This document shows, in pieces, positions 24,370-31,322 of a DNA stretch of 64,000 nucleotides. The DNA lies in contig NZ_CP043178.1 of the NCBI RefSeq assembly GCF_014217545.1, forward strand, positions 3,348,001 through 3,412,000. The letters run 5' to 3'. Origin of the DNA: Pseudarthrobacter sp. NBSH8. GTDB lineage: Bacteria; Actinomycetota; Actinomycetes; Actinomycetales; Micrococcaceae. The notes under the pieces were generated by a model that had not been told where the DNA came from, searched no databases, and worked only from the letters and a program-made list of their open reading frames with translations. Every line of letters begins with the position of its first letter. Position 1 is the stretch's first letter. The translations under genes were made by a program, and so were the position numbers.

Positions 24370-25131
24370 ATGGCCACCACACACCGGAAACCACCCGCGC
24401 CGCAGCCCGACCTGTACCGGTTTTCCAGCCTTGATCTCACCACCGTGGGCCTCTACGTGGCCGTGGCTGGACTCTTCGCCGTCGCCGGGGAACTGCTGGT
24501 CCCGTTCATCCGCCAGCTTGCCCCCACTCCGGCCGCGGCATCGTACGCCGTGAACCTCATCTTCTATGGCTCCATCGGGATCCTGGCCCTGGCCGCCGCC
24601 CGCCGGGTGGTAGCCCGGGACCTGCGTGTGCTGGCCACCCGTCCGTGGTTCACCGTGCTGATGGTGCCCGCCGCGGTGGTGGCCATGATGATCCTCACGG
24701 CCGTTGTGGTGGCGGCCGGCGGCGGAGTGGAGACGTCGGCAAACCAAGCCGGGCTGCAGGCATTGATGCAGCAGGTGCCCGCCTGGCTGATGGTGCCTGT
24801 CCTGGTGGTGGTGGGCCCGTTTGTGGAGGAGTACATCTTCAGGCACCTGCTGATCGGCAAGCTAGGCCGCCGGCTCAACATCTGGTTCTGCTGCGCCCTG
24901 TCTGTGGTCCTCTTTGCCGGCATCCACATTGCGGGCCAGGAAACCATCACCCTCAGTGCATTGCTCCCCTATCTGGCCATGGGCGCCACGCTGGTCTTTG
25001 TCTACGTATGGACCGGGAAGAACCTGATGTTCTCCTACTTTGTGCACGCGGCCAAGAACCTGCTGGCGGTCATCTTCATCTATGCCATCCCGCCCGAACT
25101 CTTTGAGCAGCTACAGCAGGTCCAGCCCTAA
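24370..25131 (+). CDS. CPBP-family intramembrane metalloprotease
   Basis: A 253-residue integral membrane protein with six to eight helices. The CPBP/CAAX-protease motifs are visible: Glu-Glu-Tyr-Ile-Phe-Arg-His (about 155-161) with the catalytic Glu-Glu pair, Phe-Ala-Gly-Ile-His-Ile-Ala (about 182) with the conserved His, and a third-motif region His-Ala-Ala-Lys-Asn-Leu (about 228). Functions in bacteria include processing or export/immunity of peptides and are not predictable here. TAGGCT is 6 nt before the ATG with no Shine-Dalgarno, so leaderless. It diverges from the metal-importer operon; palindrome P5 lies between the two promoters. Confidence 0.88.
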   Translation: MATTHRKPPAPQPDLYRFSSLDLTTVGLYVAVAGLFAVAGELLVPFIRQLAPTPAAASYAVNLIFYGSIGILALAAARRVVARDLRVLATRPWFTVLMVPAAVVAMMILTAVVVAAGGGVETSANQAGLQALMQQVPAWLMVPVLVVVGPFVEEYIFRHLLIGKLGRRLNIWFCCALSVVLFAGIHIAGQETITLSALLPYLAMGATLVFVYVWTGKNLMFSYFVHAAKNLLAVIFIYAIPPELFEQLQQVQP

Positions 25132-25137
25132 CCCAAC

Positions 25138-25201
25138 CAACGCGGGGTCAGATTCCGCCCATTAACCGCTCCTGGAGGGGCGTTAAGTGACCCCGCGTTG
25201 C
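25138..25201. repeat. Intergenic palindrome P6 (family shared with P4)
   Basis: CAACGCGGGGTCA (25138-25150) is inverted exactly at 25188-25200. Its right arm with inner flank (25178-25201) is a 24-nt exact reverse-complement match to P4 (21457-21480), 3.7 kb away. It lies between two plus-strand genes, the CPBP protease and menB. Confidence 0.9.
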
Positions 25202-25231
25202 TTCAGCTGAGCCGATTACTAGACTTGTCCG

Positions 25232-26185
25232 GTGAGCAACCAACTTCCCGCCAAGGTGTCCGATGTCTTTGACCCCACCCGCTGGCGCACTGTGTCCGGT
25301 TTCGATGACTTCCAGGACATGACGTACCACCGGCAGGTTGAGCGCGACGCCGAAGGCGCGATAACCAGGGACCTGCCCACCGTCCGGATCGCCTTCAACC
25401 GCCCGGAAGTCCGCAACGCCTTCCGCCCCGGCACCGTGGACGAGCTCTACCGCGCGATGGACCACGCCCGCATGACCCCTGATGTCGCCACCGTCCTGCT
25501 CACCGGCAACGGCCCCTCCCCCAAGGACGGCGGACACAGTTTCTGCTCCGGCGGGGACCAGCGGATCCGCGGCCGCGACGGGTACAGGTATGCCGACGGC
25601 GAAACGCAGGAAACCATCGACCCCGCCCGCGCCGGCCGCCTCCACATCCTCGAGGTCCAGCGGCTGATGCGGACCATGCCCAAGGTGGTCATCGCCGTGG
25701 TGAACGGCTGGGCTGCCGGCGGCGGGCACTCCCTGCATGTCGTCTCGGACCTCACCATCGCCTCCCGCGAGCACGGCAAGTTCAAGCAGACGGACGCCAC
25801 CGTGGGAAGCTTCGACGCCGGGTACGGCTCTGCCCTGCTGGCCCGCCAGATCGGCCAGAAGTCCGCCCGCGAGATATTCTTTCTGGCCCGGGAGTACTCC
25901 GCGGACGACATGGTCCGTATGGGCGCCGTCAACGAGGCCGTGGACCACGAGCGCCTCGAAGAGGTGGCCCTGGAATACGCCGCGGACATCGCACGCCAGT
26001 CACCCCAGGCCATCCGTATGCTGAAATTCGCGTTCAACCTTGCCGACGACGGCCTGGCCGGCCAGCAGGTCTTCGCCGGCGAAGCCACCCGCCTGGCCTA
26101 CATGACGGATGAGGCGGTGGAGGGCAAGGAAGCCTTCCTCGAGAAACGGGATCCGGACTGGTCCCGCTTCCCGCACTACTTCTAG
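25232..26185 (+). CDS. menB: 1,4-dihydroxy-2-naphthoyl-CoA synthase
   Basis: A 317-residue crotonase-family enzyme of menaquinone synthesis; it cyclises o-succinylbenzoyl-CoA. Diagnostic parts are Phe-Cys-Ser-Gly-Gly-Asp-Gln-Arg-Ile-Arg-Gly (about 107-118), Val-Asn-Gly-Trp-Ala-Ala-Gly-Gly-Gly-His-Ser-Leu-His (about 158-170) and Thr-Asp-Ala-Thr-Val-Gly-Ser-Phe-Asp-Ala-Gly-Tyr-Gly, all characteristic of MenB. The start is GTG 25232, with TAGACT six nt upstream, that is a leaderless transcript. The following genes menE and menA complete part of the pathway, all on the plus strand. Confidence 0.96.
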   Translation: MSNQLPAKVSDVFDPTRWRTVSGFDDFQDMTYHRQVERDAEGAITRDLPTVRIAFNRPEVRNAFRPGTVDELYRAMDHARMTPDVATVLLTGNGPSPKDGGHSFCSGGDQRIRGRDGYRYADGETQETIDPARAGRLHILEVQRLMRTMPKVVIAVVNGWAAGGGHSLHVVSDLTIASREHGKFKQTDATVGSFDAGYGSALLARQIGQKSAREIFFLAREYSADDMVRMGAVNEAVDHERLEEVALEYAADIARQSPQAIRMLKFAFNLADDGLAGQQVFAGEATRLAYMTDEAVEGKEAFLEKRDPDWSRFPHYF

Positions 26186-26222
26186 GCACCTTCGAGGCAC
26201 CTTCGAGGCACCTCCGAGGCAC
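26184..26222. repeat. 11-bp tandem repeat between menB and menE
   Basis: The unit AGGCACCTTCG occurs three times (the third as AGGCACCTCCG) followed by a partial AGGCAC copy, immediately after the menB stop codon. No function is apparent; it is a candidate variable-number repeat. Confidence 0.85.
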
Positions 26223-26280
26223 AAAACTTCCAAGCCGGCCGGCCTCCAGGCCCCGGCTGACTTCAAAGGCAGGACGGCAC

Positions 26281-27471
26281 ATGAATCTCGGAACCCAGAC
26301 CATCGGTCCCACGGACATCGACCCGGTGCTCAAAGCCCTGGCCGCCGCCCTCCACGGCGAGGGACCCGCCGTCGAACTTTCCATGGGCCCCAACGGCGAA
26401 CTGGTGGTGGGACACACCGAGACGCCCGGCTGCGACGACGCCGTGGCGGTGGTCCGCACGTCCGGCTCGACGGGCGCACCGAAGGCCACCATCCTGAACG
26501 TCGAGGCGCTGGCGGCCTCATCCATGGCCACCGCCCTGGCGCTCAAGGGCGAGGGCCAGTGGCTCCTGGCGCTGCCGGTGCAGTACGTGGCCGGCGTGCA
26601 GGTCCTGGTGCGGTCGCTGTTCGCCGGCACCCGGCCGTGGGTCATGGACATGTCCGGCGGCTTCACCCCCGAGGCCTTCACGGCCGGCGCCCTGGAGCTG
26701 ACCGACAAGTTCCGCTTCACCTCGCTGGTGCCCACTCAGCTCCAACGCCTCCTGGAGGCGCCGTCGCCGGAGACCCTGGCCGTCCTGCGCCGCTTCAACG
26801 GCATCCTGCTGGGCGGCGCACCGGCGTCGGCCGGACTGCTGGACGCAGCCCGCGAGGCGGGCGTCAGGGTGGTCACCACGTACGGGTCCGCGGAAACCTG
26901 CGGCGGCTGCGTGTACGACGGCGTGCCGCTGGAAGGCGTCCAGGTCCGGGTGGCCGAGGACGGCCGCATCCTGCTCGGCGGCGACACCGTGGCCGCCGGG
27001 TACGTGGATGCGCCCGAAGCGACGGACACGTTCTTCGAGGAGGACGGCGTCCGCTGGTACCGCACCAATGACCTCGGAACGCTGGACGCGGACGGCCGCC
27101 TCACCGTGCTGGGCCGCGCCGACGATGTCATCATCACCGGCGGGGTCAAGGTCTCGGCCGCGCATGTGCAGGAAGAGCTGGAAAAGTCCGACGGCGTCGC
27201 GGCGGCTTTTGTGGCGGGCGTCCCGTCCACGGAATGGGGCCAGGCCGTGGCCGCCTTTGTTGCCCTCGACCGCGGTGGCTCTGGCGCAGGTGCCACGGGC
27301 ACCCCTACCGGGGATCACGCCGTCGTACTCAAAGAGGAATGGCACCGGCGGCTGGGCCTACTGGCACCGAAAACCGTGCTGGCCGGCCCGGAGCTGCTGA
27401 TGCTTCCCAACGGCAAGCCGGACCGCCTGGCGATGATCGACCGGCTCAACGCGCTGCATCAGGGAAAGTAG
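26281..27471 (+). CDS. menE: o-Succinylbenzoate-CoA ligase
   Basis: A 396-residue adenylate-forming ligase. The ATP-binding loop is Arg-Thr-Ser-Gly-Ser-Thr-Gly-Ala-Pro-Lys (about 60-70), the A5 region Tyr-Gly-Ser-Ala-Glu-Thr-Cys-Gly-Gly-Cys-Val-Tyr-Asp-Gly (about 201-214), and the A8 hinge Leu-Gly-Arg-Ala-Asp-Asp-Val-Ile-Ile-Thr-Gly-Gly-Val-Lys (about 276-289). It is shorter than classical acyl-CoA synthetases, as usual for actinobacterial MenE. It makes the substrate of MenB. Position between menB and menA supports the assignment. Confidence 0.92.
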   Translation: MNLGTQTIGPTDIDPVLKALAAALHGEGPAVELSMGPNGELVVGHTETPGCDDAVAVVRTSGSTGAPKATILNVEALAASSMATALALKGEGQWLLALPVQYVAGVQVLVRSLFAGTRPWVMDMSGGFTPEAFTAGALELTDKFRFTSLVPTQLQRLLEAPSPETLAVLRRFNGILLGGAPASAGLLDAAREAGVRVVTTYGSAETCGGCVYDGVPLEGVQVRVAEDGRILLGGDTVAAGYVDAPEATDTFFEEDGVRWYRTNDLGTLDADGRLTVLGRADDVIITGGVKVSAAHVQEELEKSDGVAAAFVAGVPSTEWGQAVAAFVALDRGGSGAGATGTPTGDHAVVLKEEWHRRLGLLAPKTVLAGPELLMLPNGKPDRLAMIDRLNALHQGK

Positions 27472-27549
27472 AGTAGAGCTGCACCGGCGGCCCGTTCGCG
27501 GCCGCCACCACCGTTTCACCGTTCTCCCGACCCAACAGAGGTACTGACC

Positions 27550-28431
27550 GTGGCCACAGCCGCACAATGGATCCAAGGCGCCCGCCTCCGCACTTTGCCG
27601 GCCGCCATCGCCCCGGTGCTGATCGGCACCGCCGCGGCCTACGAGCTGGATTCGTTCCGCCCCGTTAATGCCGTGCTGGCCGCCCTGGTGGCGCTGCTGC
27701 TGCAGATCGGCGTGAACTACGCCAATGATTATTCGGACGGAATCCGCGGCACCGACGAGGACAGGGTGGGGCCGCTGCGGCTGGTCGGATCCGGGACGGC
27801 CCGCCCGGAGCACGTCAAATATGCGGCCTTCGGAACGTTCGCGCTGGCCATGATGTTGGGCCTGGTCCTGGTAATCATCACCCAGAGCTGGTGGCTGATC
27901 CTGGTGGGTATCGGCTGCGTCATGGCCGCCTGGGGCTATACCGGCGGCAAGAACCCCTATGGCTACATGGGCCTGGGCGACGTTTTTGTGTTTGTCTTCT
28001 TCGGCCTGGTGGCAACCCTCGGTACCACCTACACCCAGGCCGGCCAGGTCAGTCTGCCTTCCGTGGTCGGTGCGATCGGCACCGGCCTGATCGCCTCTGC
28101 CCTGCTGATGGCCAACAACGTCCGCGACATCCCCACCGACATCCAAGCAGGCAAAAAGACCCTGGCCGTGCGCCTGGGTGACAAGCACGCCCGCGAAAGC
28201 TACGTGCTGATGCTGGCCGTGGCCATCCTCCTGGTGGTCATCCTGGCTCCCGGACGGCCGTGGATGCTGATTGTGCTGCTGCTCATCCCGGCCTGCCTGA
28301 TGCCCGCCTGGCTGATGATCAACGGCCGCAAGCGCAAGAGCCTCATCCCCGTCCTCAAGCAGACAGGCCTGATCAACCTGGGCTACAGCCTGCTGTTCTC
28401 ACTGGGACTGGTGCTCAGCCACGGATTCTAA
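27550..28431 (+). CDS. menA: 1,4-dihydroxy-2-naphthoate polyprenyltransferase
   Basis: A 293-residue UbiA-family membrane prenyltransferase with eight to nine helices. Both Asp-rich motifs are present: Asn-Tyr-Ala-Asn-Asp-Tyr-Ser-Asp-Gly-Ile-Arg-Gly-Thr-Asp (about 56-69) and Asn-Asn-Val-Arg-Asp-Ile-Pro-Thr-Asp (about 190-198) followed by Gly-Lys-Lys-Thr-Leu-Ala-Val-Arg-Leu-Gly. It attaches the isoprenoid chain, giving demethylmenaquinone. GTG is the start; GAGGTAC precedes it. It lies 78 nt after menE and probably shares its transcript. Confidence 0.95.
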   Translation: MATAAQWIQGARLRTLPAAIAPVLIGTAAAYELDSFRPVNAVLAALVALLLQIGVNYANDYSDGIRGTDEDRVGPLRLVGSGTARPEHVKYAAFGTFALAMMLGLVLVIITQSWWLILVGIGCVMAAWGYTGGKNPYGYMGLGDVFVFVFFGLVATLGTTYTQAGQVSLPSVVGAIGTGLIASALLMANNVRDIPTDIQAGKKTLAVRLGDKHARESYVLMLAVAILLVVILAPGRPWMLIVLLLIPACLMPAWLMINGRKRKSLIPVLKQTGLINLGYSLLFSLGLVLSHGF

Positions 28432-28448
28432 GCCGACTCCAGGCCGGG

Positions 28449-28775
28449 CTAGGCCTCGGGGGCCTTCGTTTCGGAGGCCTTCGGGCCGCTGTTCCGGATG
28501 GTGATGTCCGGGTTGGCGTCCAGGAGGCTGTCCTCGGCTTCGGCGTCGGCCACCTCGCTTTCACTGCGCAGCGGCTTGGCCTTGCCGGCGAGCCGGCCGT
28601 GAATGGCCGCGGCGGCGGCGTCGCGCTGTTTCTGGAAGAAAAGGTAGCTGACCGCAAACGCGATCAGCGCTGCGCAGATGACTGACAGCACCGCCCCCAG
28701 CTTCAGGAACATAAAGAGAACAAAGAGCGGCGCAAACAGCGCCAGCCGGATCAGGGAGTATTTCAGAAAAGCCAC
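28449..28775 (-). CDS. DUF4229 small membrane protein
   Basis: A 108-residue protein with two adjacent N-terminal helices (about 5-24 and 28-47), then Phe-Phe-Gln-Lys-Gln-Arg-Asp-Ala and an acidic cytoplasmic tail of about 50 residues. The organisation and position next to menA agree with the actinobacterial DUF4229 family; function unknown. The GTG start at 28775 follows TAAACT by 6 nt and has no ribosome-binding site, so leaderless. It is convergent with menA with only 17 nt between stops and no obvious terminator. Confidence 0.75.
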   Translation of the reverse strand: MAFLKYSLIRLALFAPLFVLFMFLKLGAVLSVICAALIAFAVSYLFFQKQRDAAAAAIHGRLAGKAKPLRSESEVADAEAEDSLLDANPDITIRNSGPKASETKAPEA

Positions 28776-28835
28776 GTTTCAAGTTTAGCCGCCCTGCCTG
28801 AACGCCCCCCGCCTGCGGACGATAGACTTAATGGC

Positions 28836-29225
28836 ATGCTCTTCCGTGTGGTTCTCGCCGTTGCCGTTCTCGTCATCTTTGTGTATGGCCTGGTGGATGT
28901 GATCCGCACTGACGGCCGCCTCACCCGCGGGATCTCCAAGCCTGCCTGGATTGTGGTGATGATCGTCCTTCCGGTGCTCGGCGCCATCCTGTGGCTGCTG
29001 ATCGGCCGTCCGCGCGACTCCGCACCGGTCCGCCAACCACGCAGCCACCCCACCGCGCCGGATGATGATCCCGATTTCCTCCGCAACCTGGAAATGCGCC
29101 GCCGCAACCAGACCGAGGCTGCCCGCCTCAAGAAGCTCAAGGATGATCTTGCGGCCAAGGCCAAGGCCGACGGCGATGCCAGCACGGGAGACGCGGACAC
29201 CCACGATACCGGCGACATAAAGTAA
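28836..29225 (+). CDS. PLD nuclease N-terminal domain membrane protein
   Basis: A 129-residue protein with two N-terminal membrane helices (about 3-20 and 37-59). The sequence Tyr-Gly-Leu-Val-Asp-Val-Ile-Arg-Thr-Asp followed by Trp-Ile-Val-Val-Met-Ile-Val-Leu-Pro-Val-Leu-Gly-Ala-Ile-Leu-Trp-Leu-Leu-Ile-Gly-Arg-Pro is the PLDc_N signature found in many small actinobacterial membrane proteins; no phospholipase catalytic domain is present. The C-terminal half is charged and cytoplasmic. TAGACT lies 7 nt before the ATG without a Shine-Dalgarno. Divergent from the DUF4229 gene. Confidence 0.82.
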   Translation: MLFRVVLAVAVLVIFVYGLVDVIRTDGRLTRGISKPAWIVVMIVLPVLGAILWLLIGRPRDSAPVRQPRSHPTAPDDDPDFLRNLEMRRRNQTEAARLKKLKDDLAAKAKADGDASTGDADTHDTGDIK

Positions 29226-29232
29226 CAAAACA

Positions 29233-29823
29233 ATGGCCCAGCATCCTGACGGAGATTCCCAACGGCCAGCTGCACCCGACAGGGCTGCCACACCTCCTCC
29301 GCCGCGGCCCGGGCTGTCCTACGCCGCTCCTGCGCCCATTGTGGTTGTTCCGCCGACACCGCGGAGCGTCCGCCTGGCGCGGTCAGCCTGGCTGATCAGC
29401 TTCGTCGCCGGCCTCGCCGTTCTCATCGGCTCCTTCCTCACCCGCACCCCCCACCTGGAACGCCTCCGCACCGTAGTGGAGGAAATGGCCCCAGGCGGTG
29501 ATGCCAACGCGGTGACCACATCGGCAGCCATAGTTTTCTGGGGCAGTCTCAGCGGGTTGCTTCTTGTGATCCTGCTTCAGACGGCCATGCTGGCGGTTGT
29601 CTCTGCGCGCCACGGCTGGGCCCGCTGGCTGATGATTCTCCTGCTGGCCGGCCAGATCCTGGTCATGGCAGTGGCTTCCGCATTCCTGGTGCCGGAGGGC
29701 GACGCAGGCCGTAACGTCGTTCTCCTGTGGGGATCCCAACTGCTCCTGGCCTTCGTCGGCCTGGTGGCACTGTTTATGCCGCCGGCCGGCAGGTGGCTCA
29801 AAGCGAAACGGAATGGGCCGTAA
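29233..29823 (+). CDS. Membrane protein of unknown function
   Basis: A 196-residue protein with a Pro-rich cytoplasmic N-terminus (residues 1-50, including Pro-Pro-Pro-Pro-Arg-Pro-Gly) and four predicted membrane helices (about 55-72, 97-120, 128-150, 158-180). I recognise no motif. It begins 7 nt after the PLDc_N gene stop and is probably co-transcribed with it. It converges on the dynamin-like gene cluster with 11 nt between stop codons. Confidence 0.7.
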   Translation: MAQHPDGDSQRPAAPDRAATPPPPRPGLSYAAPAPIVVVPPTPRSVRLARSAWLISFVAGLAVLIGSFLTRTPHLERLRTVVEEMAPGGDANAVTTSAAIVFWGSLSGLLLVILLQTAMLAVVSARHGWARWLMILLLAGQILVMAVASAFLVPEGDAGRNVVLLWGSQLLLAFVGLVALFMPPAGRWLKAKRNGP

Positions 29824-29834
29824 CAGCACAGCTG

Positions 29835-31322
29835 TCAGGCGCCCTGCCGCTGGAGGGCGGCGAACTCCGCCAGAACCCCCTCGCAGCTGCGCACCACTAT
29901 GCGGCATGCATCCAGCCCTGAACGGTCCATCAAGGGGCTCTCGGCCACCAGCCGCCAACGGTGAAGGACCTGTCTGGCCACTCCCATGATCTCCTCCGGC
30001 GATACTTCCGGCTCCATTCCCAACCGAAGGTGCGCCGCCGTGCCAGCACCGCCGATGAGCCTCTCTGCTTCCTCCGCCAGATTTTCGTTCAGACCTGTTC
30101 CTGCGGTACGCAGCGTGGCCAGCAGGCGCAGTTCGCGGAACTCATGGGCGTTGACCTGGAGCCGTTCCAGGGCCGCTGCGAGGTGCCCGGAGCCTTCCCG
30201 CGGTGTAGTTCGGAGCAGGGTTTCCACGCCGACCAAGGCGGTGCGGGCCTTCAGGGCGTCGGCGCGGGCATGGAACTGGCCGGTCACCATGGCCAATAAC
30301 GGGTCCAGCCCGCTGCGTCGGGCAAGCTCATGCGCCAGCGGCGTCGGGTCCGTGAATCCGGCCCTGATCAGGACCACTCCCAGCCGGATCCCGAACAGCC
30401 CGAAACGCTCCAGCAGCGATGCCCGCGCGTCGGCACCAAGGCCTTCCGGGACACTGGCCCGCAGGAACCTGTCCGCGGAGAGCAGCAGCCGTTCCCGGTC
30501 CGACCTGTCCATGGCGGCGAGAAGGGCCAGCGACTCGTAGTCTGACTGGCGCATGCTCCGGGCGCTTTGGGCCAGCAGACCGGCCACCGGGACCACCCCC
30601 AATGCCAGCTTTCGCAGGCTGGGGTCCCGGCGGTACCGCTCTGCGATCTCCCCCGCGGAAATCAGGGAATCAATCCGACCCGCGCCGATCTCGTCGGCCC
30701 TGGACAACACGGCCAAGGCGTTAACGGTCCCCGACCGTCCTGTCTCGGTGTCCCTGAACGACTCCAGGAACCGGATATCGGAGGCGTGCATGTGGCGCAT
30801 GAGGTAGAGGACAGCATCGGCCTCTGACGGCGCGTCGGCCGGTGTGAGGAAGCTGACGGACCTGGCGGAGACGCCCTCGGACAGCGAGGCAATTCCCGGG
30901 GTATCGATAAGCGTGACCTCCCGCAGGCTCTCCGCCGGCCATTCCACTACCAGCCGTTCCACGTCATCCGGCCGGTCCTGGCCAAGAACGAAAACCAGCC
31001 GCCCGTTCTCCCGCTTGAGCGGCAGCGTGCGAGGTTCACCGGCCACCGGATGGAGAGTGATCCGCGGCGTGTGGTTGTAGCGGTACCAGGTGACGATCCG
31101 AGTGCATTCACCGGTGTCGGTCGGAGCGATCTCTTCGCCGATGATGGCGTTGAGCAGGGTTGATTTTCCCGCCTTCACCATGCCCGCAACGGCGATCCGG
31201 AGGGGTTCGGCCAGCCTAACGGCGTAGCTTTCCAGGGCCGCCGCAGCCGCAGGATCATCATGGTAGACGGCCAGGGCATCCTGGATCAGGTCCGACACCC
31301 CCGCGATCGTTGATTCCCTCAT
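29835..31322 (-). CDS. iniC: Dynamin-like GTPase, IniC-like
   Basis: A 495-residue GTPase. The G1 loop is Gly-Met-Val-Lys-Ala-Gly-Lys-Ser-Thr (about 47-55), G2 is Thr-Gly-Glu-Cys-Thr, G3 is Asp-Thr-Pro-Gly-Ile-Ala-Ser and a G4-like Ser-Arg-Ala-Asp occurs near 205. The C-terminal half is helical with no clear membrane helix. Length and position after a 651-residue GTPase are those of mycobacterial IniC (about 493 residues), although identity to IniC cannot be measured here. It overlaps the upstream GTPase gene by ATGA. Expected role: partner of the IniA-like dynamin in membrane remodelling. Family assignment to dynamin/GTPase is firm; the IniC name is inferred from operon order and size. Confidence 0.85.
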   Translation of the reverse strand: MRESTIAGVSDLIQDALAVYHDDPAAAAALESYAVRLAEPLRIAVAGMVKAGKSTLLNAIIGEEIAPTDTGECTRIVTWYRYNHTPRITLHPVAGEPRTLPLKRENGRLVFVLGQDRPDDVERLVVEWPAESLREVTLIDTPGIASLSEGVSARSVSFLTPADAPSEADAVLYLMRHMHASDIRFLESFRDTETGRSGTVNALAVLSRADEIGAGRIDSLISAGEIAERYRRDPSLRKLALGVVPVAGLLAQSARSMRQSDYESLALLAAMDRSDRERLLLSADRFLRASVPEGLGADARASLLERFGLFGIRLGVVLIRAGFTDPTPLAHELARRSGLDPLLAMVTGQFHARADALKARTALVGVETLLRTTPREGSGHLAAALERLQVNAHEFRELRLLATLRTAGTGLNENLAEEAERLIGGAGTAAHLRLGMEPEVSPEEIMGVARQVLHRWRLVAESPLMDRSGLDACRIVVRSCEGVLAEFAALQRQGA

